Shown piece by piece: positions 9,901 to 18,323 of a DNA stretch of 27,536 nucleotides. Both the position numbers and the translations under genes were made by a program. Origin of the DNA: Chara braunii (Eukaryota > Streptophyta > Charophyceae > Charales > Characeae); NCBI GenBank assembly GCA_003427395.1, contig BFEA01000043.1, forward strand, positions 4,234,122 to 4,261,657. Direction: 5' to 3'. Each line of letters starts with the position of its first letter. Within the stretch, counting starts at the first letter, position 1. The notes beneath the pieces are model-generated. The model was not told where the DNA came from. It saw nothing but the letters and a program-made list of their open reading frames with translations, and searched no databases.

Positions 9901-10420
9901 TTCTTACGAAATTGGTTATTGAGGACGACTGTTGGGTGCACTACGTTGTACTACAGAGGCGATAGAAAACCAAGGAGGAACGTACTATTCACATCCAATT
10001 CTTCTAGGGCGCGAGCGGCAGAGCCTGAAGACTCACTCGCTGGTTGATACGCTGCCCAGATCACTGAGTAAAGTAGCACACGGCGAACTACTGATTCAGA
10101 AACCCGTCTGTCAGTCGTGCGTTGCCCATCCAGTTCGCAGTAGTAAAGTTAGGCTGGCTATGAGGTTGCAGTTCTGAGAGGAAGGGTCAGCGAGGAGACG
10201 GTTGCAAGAAGTAGATTAAACTGTGGACCATACACCTTGGGCCACGAGCTACGGACAAATTGAGCTAGTTGAAGTGAGGAGTCTTGGTTATGGATTGAGG
10301 ATCGCCAGAAAGATAACATTTGGCAGTTTGACTATAATTTTGACCAAGCTGTTACTACATTCTGGGCGCCTTTGCGGCGCCCTCAGGCGAGTGAAGGTAT
10401 CAAGGCCCTCTCCTGAGAGT
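6967..10420. other. Uncharacterised 3.5-kb stretch, no gene supported
   Basis: Open frames of 60-115 codons occur on both strands (for example 7048-7395, 7467-7793, 8082-8333, 9534-9803 and 9742-10047, plus strand). None shows a domain I know, and they overlap in several frames as expected by chance. 8500-9110 is purine-rich on the plus strand. I find no LTR, terminal repeat, RT or transposase motif. It may be intergenic sequence or a transposon too old to recognise by eye. Confidence 0.5.
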
Positions 10421-10883
10421 TGAGTTTGTCCCCCTCCTGTATCTTGAGCGTTTGAAACCTCTCCTCCTATCCTTCTTACTCTAAGTCTATTCCAGTTAAG
10501 AGAGGAAGGTGGCAAGCGGGATTGAAACCTGTAGGACCGCATCAAGACTTTGTAGGGAGCCAACCCACCTATTGGGGGAGCTCTGCTGGAACTCTGGAGG
10601 AGTTCTGGATGCAGGAAACTGAGAGGTAAAGCTTTTACTTCCTGACTATAAACCCATAACCCTTATCTGTATTCCTTCTTACATTTTGACTGAATATATT
10701 GTGTGCACCACTACTTGACTTTTAGTTTGACTTCAGAACACGATCCAGATTTGAATAAAGGAATGCATGTGTAATGTCAGTTTTAATTTTATTGTCTGAC
10801 TGAAAGCAGATTGTGGAATTACATCCGGGGGGAAGATGGGAGGAAGGCAGTATTGCTTGTGTCTGACTGGTCCATCAAAGACT
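10421..10883. other. No feature recognised
   Basis: AT-rich sequence upstream of the hairpin array, with many stops. GTCTGACT near 10795 and 10861 resembles the stem sequences of the array and may be degraded units. Confidence 0.4.
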
Positions 10884-11474
10884 GCACAAGTCTCCATAAG
10901 TTTGGGAAGAACAGTGCTATGTTTATTTTCGAGTTGTCTGGAGGGTCAGACATGTTCCATAAGTTTGGGTGGTCTGGCTGCTCTGACTTGCGAAGGTTGT
11001 CTGTGGTTGACTTTTTGGGAACCAAGCATTGTCCCATAAGGCAGAGGACCATACATGTTCTATAAGTTTGGGTGGTATTGGTCCAATGTCATGCACATGC
11101 TGGAACCAAAAGGTTATAACTTGGTTATATGTTACTACTATTTTACCTATGAACAGGTCAGTCAGACATTATCCCATAAGTTTGGGTGGTCTGACTATAG
11201 CTTATCACAAGTGAAAAGAGTATTAATTAAAAATAAATTTGTGGCAAAAAAGGGCAGGCTGAACCTCGAGCTAAGATAATCAGTTCAGTCAAATGCTACC
11301 TTAAAAGATTAAGTGCATATAATTTTATATAACTTGGATACTTAAACAGTTCAAGGCGACTAGGATGGACAACCTAATCATATGCTCAAGGAAGAGAAAA
11401 ATGTAGTTCCCTTTATTTATGTATACTCAATGGTTGAGCTAGACATTGTTTCATAAGTTTAAGTGGTCTAGCTT
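10884..11474 (+). repeat. Array of hairpins with conserved loop CATAAGTTTGGG and covarying stems
   Basis: The loop CCATAAGTTTGGGTGG or a close variant occurs at 10894, 10957, 11060, 11173 and 11451, with a truncated CCCATAAG at 11033. It is flanked by arms that pair but differ in sequence: GTCAGAC/GTCTGGC (10945, 10972), GGACCATAC/GTATTGGTCC (11046, 11075, one bulge), AGTCAGAC/GTCTGACT (11160, 11189) and GAGCTAGAC/GTCTAGCTT (11436, 11466). The unit at 10894 has only a weak GCAC/GTGC stem. Spacing is irregular (63, 103, 113, 278 bp). Two base pairs change on both sides between the last two units. The strand is set by the loop and is arbitrary. Function unknown. Confidence 0.85.
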
Positions 11475-11753
11475 TACGCCTTATGTAAGCTGGGTATAAG
11501 GGACAAATCATTGAAAGATTATGAACTATGGTTTGTCAAGGTTGACTTTGGGCTGGTGAGAGTACTTACCCATGTGGTTTGACCTTGCATGTAGCTGAGT
11601 GAGACTACTACTTAGTCTAAGTTTCAGTTTAACAGGTAGTTGTTTTAGTTGCTACCACGTGCTAGAGCTATAGGCGGTTAGTTCAATTTCTGCATTTTAT
11701 AAGCTAAGTTTTTTTTTGGGTCAATTCTCGCATTTTCTGGGATAATTTTTTAT
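11475..11753. other. No feature recognised
   Basis: AT-rich spacer between the hairpin array and the 122-bp repeat. A T-run lies at about 11709-11717. Confidence 0.4.
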
Positions 11754-12700
11754 ATTTAACTTTTTATAAATCTTGGTAAGCTACTTTCTCTACAGGAAAC
11801 GATGTCGAAATTTCTACAAAACCAAGGAGTTAGTCATATTTTGATTTTTTTTTTTTTTTTAACGCACTCACACATTTGCCCCATCTATTTTGGGGGATGT
11901 CAATCCGGTTGCTCATCACCGGCAAGCAAGAATAGACAATGATAAAGAAATAGACAGCAAAGACAGCAATGAAGGTTTTTTGGGGTTATCGATCTAGGTC
12001 AGCACCAAGGACCGCATGCGGCAGTTCGAGAAACTACTGAAATCAGGCAACCGACTTCTTAGAGGAGGAAATTGTCGGAAGGCGAACCGCACCCGGTCGC
12101 AATTTCCTTACATAGGTTGTTGTTGCCTGCCAGAATAACCCCTCTCCCCTCACTTCCCCCTGAGAATCACCCATCCCTACCTTTTTTCTTTCTATCACCT
12201 GTTGTTATTCAACTTGTCTAAAATTTGTGTATGGCTTAGTAAAAATCTGGAAAGTCTTATTTTCTGAAGGGAGTGCTGCCCAATTTTTTGCTAAATCAGA
12301 GAGTTGGACAAAATTGAACTTTCGAAAATCAAAGTTATTTGAACTTATTTCTAAGACTTCAACTTAACTTTATATAAATTTTGGAAAGTTACTTTCTCTA
12401 CAGGAAGCGCTGCCGAAATTTCTACAAAACTAAGTAGTGTGTTAAATTTTGTCTTGGTTGAACTCAAGTTTTACTTTATGTTCTTATCTAACTTGGTATA
12501 AATTTGAAAAATCTACTTTGCTAAAGGGGATGCTATCCAAATTGCTACTAATTCAAGGAGTTAGATAAAACTTGACTTTTCATAGTTAGATATTGTTTCA
12601 GTTTTCATATTTAAGCTAATATAAATTCTGAAAAGACACTTTTCCTAAAAGAATCGCTGTCGAAATTTTCTTAGTTTAGAGGAGTAAGATTTTATTTTCA
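11754..12700 (+). repeat. Five copies of a ~122-bp repeat
   Basis: A core TATAAATTTTGGAAAGTTAC, then TTTCTCTACAGGAAGCGCTG, CCGAAATTTCTACAAAAC and (A)AGGAGTTAG, recurs at about 11754, 12240, 12361, 12488 and 12611. The last four are tandem at about 121-127 bp. The first is separated from the second by about 486 bp, one period plus a 365-bp insertion. Copies differ by many substitutions. Tandem repeats are common between pol and the 3' LTR of plant retrotransposons, and a copia-like polypurine tract follows at 12731, but no coding region links them. Confidence 0.8.
11847..12215 (-). mobile_element. Poly(A)-tailed insertion splitting the tandem repeat
   Basis: It interrupts the 122-bp repeat between copies 1 and 2. 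Its plus-strand left edge is a T-run (about 11846-11861), so on the minus strand it ends in poly(A). Just before that tail the minus strand reads CATCCCCCAAAATAGATGGG, recalling the CCCCACCAATAGATGGAG box of the modules at 5-6.4 kb. A minus-strand GGTTCGCCTTCC (near 12080) resembles a degenerate B box. Probably a SINE-like retroposon. The exact 5' edge and target duplication are not determined. Confidence 0.5.
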
Positions 12701-12730
12701 ACCAGTAGCGATAATGACATTCCATCCTAT

Positions 12731-12740
12731 AAGGGGGAGA
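12731..12740 (+). promoter_or_regulatory. Candidate polypurine tract of a copia-like element
   Basis: AAGGGGGAGA followed by TTATGTC resembles the AAGGGGGAGATTGTT junction that precedes the 3' LTR of many plant Ty1/copia elements. Recognised by sequence only; no copia coding region lies upstream. Confidence 0.4.
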
Positions 12741-12743
12741 TTA

Positions 12744-13064
12744 TGTCAAAGATTTGCCTTCTCTTGGGACATTGGTTTAAGGGTAAACTTAGTTTTACTT
12801 AGCAAACAGTATTGAGTAAGGATTGGCTATGAAGATTTATTCCCGATACACTGATGATCTAGTTTGGGCATTGACATGTCTTATGGTACAAGTCCTTTCG
12901 ATCGTTCTGATTCAAGATTTGAACTAGTTTCAGCTTGATCCAACAAGAATCATCTTTTATTATCACTATCCATTCTCAATACTCAACCTAAAAGGTTTTA
13001 GCCCTCGTGGTTTCTATTATTTTGTTAAGGTTTTCACCCGGATTTTTACCGAATGGTTATTTAA
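12744..13064 (+). mobile_element. Probable Ty1/copia-type LTR (3' or solo)
   Basis: It starts TGTCAAAG directly after the candidate polypurine tract. Its far end has TTTTAGCCCTCGTGGTTTCT and then GGTTTTCACCCGG, recalling the U5 end of plant copia LTRs. The 3' boundary is unclear because the element at 13065 adjoins or interrupts it. No matching 5' LTR, tRNA-Met primer site or pol is visible. Confidence 0.4.
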
Positions 13065-13435
13065 CCTATGTTACCAATGGTCCGAAGATCGGATGTCTCC
13101 CCCGGACGTCTCCCCGGATAAGGTACCCCCGTCGTCCAGATTTCCGGACGACGACTTTTGGCACTAAAAAATAAAAATAAAAAAAATTATGACAGTATTG
13201 CGCATGCCATAGAGACCCTCCATAAAAAAATTCAGAATTGTCTGAGCACTTGGTGATAGGGTGCTATTTGGGGTGGGAGGGGGGGGTACGAGGGGTTTTG
13301 GTGGGGACAGGAAGGGTATAGGAGGGGATTAAAATCTTTGAAGATTTTTATCTTTTTTTCTACTGACTCAAATGAGCCAAAATTTTGGTGGCATACACCT
13401 TATGCAAGGTAGAAGCCACATGATTGTTTTCAATG

Positions 13436-13467
<32 letters not shown>

Positions 13468-13570
13468 CGCTAGGTCGGATATCCCCCGTCCGGTCCGACG
13501 TCCGACCAGACGTCCGGTCGGACGTCCCGGACGGTCAGGGGGGTCCCGGACGTCCGATAAAACAACCTAG
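13065..13570 (+). mobile_element. Non-autonomous CCGGA-rich element, copy A
   Basis: About 506 bp. Left end: CTATGTTACCAATGGTCCGA and CCGGACGTC repeats, then an A-rich run, TATTGCGCATGC and an AT-rich middle. Right: about 27 T, then CTAGGTCGGATATCCCCC, a GC-rich hairpin segment and GTCCGATAAAACAACCTAG. It shares this order and internal stretches with copy B (14512-15093). No protein is encoded. A near-identical 11-mer (ACCTATGTTAC and ACCTAGGTTAC) at 13064 and 13566 may reflect the ends or a target duplication. The superfamily is unassigned; it resembles a MITE or foldback element. Confidence 0.7.
13470..13570 (+). repeat. ~100-bp GC-rich hairpin end of element A
   Basis: It begins CTAGGTCGG and ends CAACCTAG. 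Inside, GACGTCCGACC pairs perfectly with GGTCGGACGTC around an 8-nt loop, flanked by CCGTCCGG pairing with CCGGACGG and by C-rich/G-rich outer arms. A close copy lies at 16823-16925. Confidence 0.85.
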
Positions 13571-14511
13571 GTTACAAGGCATATCTAGATTAAGACCAAT
13601 CACAACGGAACGAGCAGAGCAATTTTCTCATACACAAGAGGAAAGCGGAGCTTAACTAGTCCTGCGTGCAAGCAGCACGGACCGTAAGTTAGGTCCAATC
13701 ACCCCGATAATAGATAGAGAGTAGACAAACAACAGATAATGACCTGTTGGAGAAGGTTCATAAAGGAGAGATCTAAGACCCACAACGAATATGTCCGCCC
13801 CTGCCCTTTGTATTTCCCTCGAGAAGTGAATCAACAGATGAACGTGGAAGGAGATCGTACCCGAGATCGTTTGCCAGATCAGTTGATCTGGGATTAAACC
13901 GAGTCTTGGTAAGCGTTCAGCGGCCTGCCCTTAAGGCTTTTCGCTTTTCAATTTCATTGCGACAGAAACCTCCAGTCGGGTTTAGCTCGATAGAGGACTT
14001 GAGACCACTGGCTTAATGATATTGCTGCCTTTGTCAATCTGTTCGGTCGGCTGATCCTTCTTGGGAAACGTAACACAAGGAACCCTTTTCCTCTGGTGTC
14101 TCGTCTCTCAGCCTCTTCTCTCTCTCTCAAGCACGAGCGCAGCCGCGCCCTTGACCATGATTCAAAGGGCGTTTTTGCTGAGTGCTGAAACACCGCTTGT
14201 GTCCCCACCAATAAATTCGTGCGAACGAATCTACTGTTAGATCAAGTAAAGATATTCTGCCACGTTCATTAAATTAACCCATGTCGAAACAGTGATTGTA
14301 TTTTCCCCAATAAGGACGTGAGGACAAATATATTACTAGGACGCGAATTCAATACGGCCCCGAAGATGAATCTGTTGCTAACACACGGAAAGATCAACGT
14401 TGTATGTCTCTACCTTCCACCCTCTAAACGCCCGCAGCGTTACCCACGAGTCCCCTTTTTTCTCCCCCTAACACATGATCACCGACTCTCCTTCTAAAAC
14501 ACGTTGTCGGA
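13571..14511. other. No gene recognised; one 18-nt palindrome
   Basis: This lies between the two CCGGA-rich elements. A palindrome, CCAGATCAGTTGATCTGG (8-bp arms), is at 13874-13891, and a short CT-rich run is near 14120-14136. Minus-strand frames at 13652-13834 and 13954-14211 are short and unrecognised. It may be displaced sequence of the copia-like LTR element, but I cannot show it. Confidence 0.45.
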
Positions 14512-15093
14512 CCAAATACCCTTACAAGCTATGATAAATTGGGTATCTGACCGGATAATCTGGTCGGATTATCTGGCCGGATGATTGGGGGGGTAGGATC
14601 ATCCGAAAATCCGGATAATTAAAAAAAAGGCCAAAAAAAAAGNAAAAAAAAAAAACGAAAAAAAAAGTGATATTGCGCATGCAAAATATGGTAGAACTAC
14701 ATTCATATTTCATGAAAAGCTTGATAGGGCATTGAAGGGTTCAAAAGGGGTAAGATAGGGAATAAAGGGGTTTAGAGGGGGGATGCTTAATTCATTCTAT
14801 AATTTTTTATTTTAATATTATTTTCGTCTTCTGTTTTATTTTTTATCTTTATATCTGTTGAGATATCAAAGATGACCTCAAGCCAAATGTTGTTCGTATC
14901 ATTCATCTGAACAACATAATTTGTTTCCAGATTTTTTTGATTTTTTTTTTTTTTGGTAAAAAAAATTATTTTGCGCAGGGCCGGATTTTCCATATCCGGA
15001 ATTAATCCGGGAAATTCATCCGGATTGAAAATTCCGGATAAAATTGGTCTGCCGGATATCCATAATTTTATCATAGCTTACAAGGGTATTTGG
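14512..15093 (+). mobile_element. Non-autonomous CCGGA-rich element, copy B, with terminal inverted repeats
   Basis: The left end CCAAATACCCTTACAAGCTA and the reverse complement of the right end CCAAATACCCTTGTAAGCTA match for about 29 bp (two substitutions and one indel including the following bases). Subterminal arms are full of CCGGAT/ATCCGG. Inside are an A-rich run (with an N at 14643), GATATTGCGCATGC, G-rich and T-rich stretches, then TTTTGCGCAGGGCCGGAT. Order and several internal segments match copy A despite different outer ends. The minus-strand frame 14787-15074 is low-complexity Lys/Asn and not a gene. No clear target-site duplication. Confidence 0.8.
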
Positions 15094-15579
15094 CCATGAT
15101 TTTGCAGTCGACATGTCGATTATGCCGATCACCTTGAGGGAATTAGGCCGAGCTTAGAATTTCGTATGGACGCTCGCTTTATCGTGGCGCGCGCTGTAAT
15201 GATTAGGATCCACATTGATACCCTTCGACCGGGAAGGTCGAGGGGGTTGAGTTGGTTACTGTCATGATACGCAGAGTGTCGGCCTTGCTTGGCCGCAGAT
15301 ACTCGACACGTCTGCCTGTACTTAAGTACCATCATACCCGCCACTGGGAGGTTTCCCTGCTGCGACCCTCCATGACGCAACCATGTGTAAGTACCGACCC
15401 TTCGGGCCTTCAACCCGGCCGGGTGCCCTTGCGGATTATACACGGCGGAACACTTAGTCAGACGCGTAGACAATCAACCACGCCACGCACACGGGCTTGG
15501 GCATAACAGACTCAGGCCACCAGGAAAAACTGAGTTCATCTAACTACGTATATAGAGCTGCTCCCCTTCTACTCGAAAT
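15094..15579. other. No feature recognised
   Basis: GC-richer sequence with overlapping open frames on both strands (15129-15473 minus, 15252-15506 plus), neither recognisable. The composition resembles the LTR-like DNA at 17.4-18.3 kb, but I could not align them. Confidence 0.4.
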
Positions 15580-15585
15580 GGGAGC

Positions 15586-15650
15586 TAGCTCAATGGGTTT
15601 CAGTGTTGACCTTAAGAGCAAGGGGTAGCAGAGACTTGAACCCGTGACCT
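15586..15650 (-). repeat. tRNA-like remnant (B box; A box on the other strand)
   Basis: The minus strand of 15631-15650 reads AGGTCACGGGTTCAAGTCTC, which looks like the variable region and T-arm of a tRNA (B box GGTTCAAGTC). The plus strand has TAGCTCAATGGG at 15586-15597, a full A-box match but in the opposite orientation. The T-stem pairs only partly. Likely a rearranged tRNA-derived SINE; not a functional tRNA. Confidence 0.4.
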
Positions 15651-15738
15651 ACAGACTACGAGAAGTTAGGGGTGAAAAGGTTAAGGCCCCTCCCCGTGTC
15701 AGGTGCCGACAGTTGGCACAACGGGGAAGTTGGTAGTA

Positions 15739-15797
15739 GTTTTTCTTGGTTCCTTTCTTTCTTTCTTTTTCTTTTTCTTTATTTTTTTTCTTTTAAT
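15739..15797 (+). repeat. Polypyrimidine (CTTT)-rich tract
   Basis: An almost pure run of T and C with TTTC units. The open frame across it (Phe run) is an artefact. Confidence 0.85.
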
Positions 15798-16020
15798 CTT
15801 GTTATTAGTTATATTCGATTTAGGCCCCGCGGTTAGACACACTTGGATCGCTCTCGCGAATCTGACTTCGAATGTAGGACAGATTCAGCGAGAGAAATTT
15901 GCAAGGGAACCGGTAAAGCCGGATTTACCCGACGCTGGGGTCCCCCGCGGAGGATGAGCGAAGGACGAAAGGGGAGCGTAAGGAAGGATGGAGACGGGAT
16001 GTGCAAAAGAAGAGGCAGGG

Positions 16021-16093
16021 GCGAGATAACACATGCAGACAATCGAGATAGCGCATGCAGTCGAGATAGCGCCTGCAGACAGTAGAGATAGCG
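16021..16093 (+). repeat. Short tandem repeat of CATGCAGNCGAGATAGCG type
   Basis: Three to four units of about 18-22 bp, each ending GAGATAGCG or GAGATAAC and starting with CATGCAG or CCTGCAG. Confidence 0.8.
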
Positions 16094-16103
16094 TCGGAGT
16101 AGG

Positions 16104-16198
16104 AAAGAGAAAGGCGCAAGAGGAGGAAGGAGGAGAAGGAGGAAGAAGAGGAAGGAGAAGGAGAAGGGAGAAGGAAGGAAAAGGAGGGGGAGGAAAGA
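16104..16198 (+). repeat. Polypurine tract (GGA/GAA-rich)
   Basis: About 95 bp, almost all G and A. A long purine run with local mirror symmetry can form triplex structures; here it is simple-sequence DNA. The Arg/Glu/Gly-rich frame across it (16033-16401) follows from this composition, and I do not call it a gene. Confidence 0.8.
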
Positions 16199-16399
16199 CT
16201 TACCTCCCTTACGGTCGACAACGGCGGTATCCAGGCATGGATCTTGGGACCTTGTACTTGAGCTACGAAGGGCACCGACTGATCCACTACGGCTGCTACG
16301 ACGACGACGAGGGACCGAGAGAAAAAGAGCAGGTAGGTTCCCTATTAGCCTTGCTCGACTCCATCAAAGAGCTTAATCAATCGAATCCTTCGTTAGAAT

Positions 16400-16431
16400 G
16401 ACGAAGTATTCACTACTACAATGCGTATGTG

Positions 16432-16514
<83 letters not shown>

Positions 16515-16755
16515 TCCACGGAGCAAGTCTCTGAGGCCGTGGTTCGGCTTGTGCAGCTTCCATCGAAAAGATGAGCTTAGTCGCTCAAGTCTTCCACTAC
16601 AATGTCGGAATGTCCACGACTACTACAGGCGTGTGTGTATGAATGAGAGGAAGAAAAGAGAGGACTTCAAGCGATTCCTCGCGGAGCTTCAATCGAGAAG
16701 AGGAGCGAAATCGATCGAAACTTCCACTACGACGTCGAATTATTCACTACTACAA

Positions 16756-16813
<58 letters not shown>

Positions 16814-16814
16814 N
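16400..16814 (+). repeat. Duplicated unit ending in (GT)n microsatellites
   Basis: (GT)n runs at 16429-16513 (interrupted by ATAT) and 16759-16813. Each is preceded by TTCACTACTACAATGCGT (about 16409 and 16743), and a degenerate third copy, CCACGACTACTACAGGCGTG, precedes a short GT run near 16634. CTTCCACTACNANGTCG occurs at about 16588 and 16720. The microsatellite is thus embedded in a larger degenerate tandem repeat. An N at 16814 ends the block. Confidence 0.75.
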
Positions 16815-16925
16815 TTTTTTTTGCGCTAGGTCGGATATCCCCCGTCCGGTCCGACGTCCGACCACACGTCCGGTCGGACATCCCGAACGGTCAAGGGGGT
16901 CCCGGACGTCCGATAAAACAACCTA
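16815..16925 (+). mobile_element. CCGGA-rich element, copy C (right end only)
   Basis: From the T-run and GCGCTAGGTCGGATATCCCC to GTCCGATAAAACAACCTAG it matches the last 105 bp of copy A with few differences, mostly G-to-A (for example GACGTC to GACATC). The left part is missing. The copy begins exactly at the N at 16814, so truncation may be real or an assembly join. Confidence 0.85.
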
Positions 16926-17189
16926 GCATTTAACGAAGGTGCCGAGTATTTATTTTTGTAGGATTTGACAAAAGTTGGGGCTTGCATGGCTAAAGCAAGG
17001 GGTACGAATATAGAGAGTGGTTGAAGTTGACCCCGTGTAGTGCATTGACTTTTGTTGATTCTTTGATGTGATTGCAGGTATGTTCTGTGGTTCGGACTTT
17101 GGATTTGACTGCCTGCGATGACATACATATATGACTGAGAGGAGTCTTACTGCGATTGTGAGAAGTGATCATCACATATTTATTCCTCA
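16926..17189. other. No feature recognised
   Basis: AT-balanced sequence with short frames on the minus strand only. Confidence 0.4.
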
Positions 17190-17196
17190 CTCTCTT

Positions 17197-17264
<68 letters not shown>
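17190..17264. repeat. (CT)n followed by (TA)n microsatellite
   Basis: A CT run to 17219, then about 22 TA dinucleotides. Confidence 0.95.
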
Positions 17265-17268
<4 letters not shown>

Positions 17269-17399
17269 CTTACCTATGTTTGAGTGTTTTGCATAGCCTA
17301 CAGAGGCCACGCCTATGGGTTTTAACCGGGGTTGAGATTGAAAAAGGAAAGGAAACTCCCTTCCTTTACTACTTTGCTTCTTAAAATTTCTTAGTCGGA

Positions 17400-18321
17400 C
17401 GTGGGTCCTGAGCCTGGATTCGAGGTTCTTGTTCATGACATCCCAGGTCCTAGACTCCGCGTGGAAGGGATCACCCCCCACGCAGAGCCTATTTGCCCTG
17501 CCCACCGGGACACTCTGCCTAAGGATCGAAGGTGCCGCGGGGGCCGAACGGCTGTTACTTCAGTCGTGCAATATCGTGAAGGGGCCCACCCTCACGATAC
17601 TTCAAGATTGACATATGAGTATCATAAGCGGTACTCGGATCCACGAGAGACCGCTTGATTATGGGCACTACATAGTATGCCATCATAGCCTGCTTGTGTA
17701 TTCATGCATTGCTAGTTGATATGGGAAGGTCCTGCATCCGCGCGGTTTTATACTAAGTTTCGAGCGCGTCACCTACCCGATTTCCGCGTCGGAAGGTTAT
17801 GGGACGGATACAAAAAGGGCTTAGGAGTGTTGTTGTGTTGTTTGTTCTGTGTCATTCTGTATGTGTGAGTGTTGTGGTGTAACGCGTGGTAGGTGGGATG
17901 CATCCTGGTTGACCGACGACGAGTCGCGCTTGGGACTTCAGCCCCCCTAGTGGGTCGGTTCCCGTGTGAGTCCGATAGAGGTGTGAAACCTCGCATACCC
18001 TCTATGCTACAGCGAATGAGAAACGCTCTCGGTTGGTCCACCTCCGTGATTGCAACTGATTAGCTTTCGTACTGTGGACTGGTAGCTCGGCGGGGATACG
18101 CCCACCGAAGGGAGGTGACAACTCCTGCAAGGTGGAGGTAAGTTGTACCTCGTGTTGGCCCTATGCTGTTGTAGGGGTTCGCGAGAGGTATGGCTGGCAC
18201 ACTCGATCGGAGCGGCTTGCGTAAGCTCCATGTGTATCGCGATGAGGATGATACCAACTCCTGCGTGACGCGGCCGGGAGGGTTCCGCCCTTTGTGCGAC
18301 GCGGGACCGATGGGCTCGACA
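17400..18321 (+). mobile_element. Probable 5' LTR of the Ty3/gypsy element (start not determined)
   Basis: The right edge is placed at ...CTCGACA (18321) because a primer-binding site starts two bases later, as is usual. LTRs end in CA. The left edge cannot be set: the 3' LTR is outside the window for comparison, and the start given is only a guess after the microsatellite. A good splice-donor match, GAG|GTAAGT, lies at 18135-18143. The open frames in the block are short, in conflicting phases and unrecognised. Confidence 0.5.
18135..18143 (+). promoter_or_regulatory. Candidate 5' splice site GAG|GTAAGT
   Basis: Matches 8 of 9 positions of the plant donor consensus. If transcription starts upstream in the LTR, it could be the donor for a spliced RNA joining to the acceptor at 25275. 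Another candidate, AAAG|GTAGGT, is at 18583-18592. Inference only. Confidence 0.3.
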
Positions 18322-18323
18322 GG

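Noticed and set aside
9464-10177. Overlapping plus-strand frames, some with Cys- and Val-rich segments that could suggest a membrane protein
   Set aside because: Three frames are open at once, there is no domain and no start context. The hydrophobic look comes from GT-rich DNA.
10884-11474. CRISPR-like array
   Set aside because: Spacing is irregular, the repeats carry changing stems and the context is a eukaryotic repeat region without cas genes.
13064-13576. 11-bp target-site duplication around element A
   Set aside because: The near-repeat includes CCTAG, which is also present at the end of copy C, so at least part of it belongs to the element.
14787-15074. Minus-strand Lys/Asn-rich open frame inside element B
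   Set aside because: AT-rich low-complexity DNA within a non-coding element.
16033-16401. Plus-strand open frame rich in Arg, Glu and Gly
   Set aside because: Most of it is the polypurine tract and a short tandem repeat; the remaining 50 codons match no family I know.
16429-16926. Open frame of 165 codons with Cys-Val runs
   Set aside because: It is a translation of GT microsatellites and a transposon end, and spans an N.
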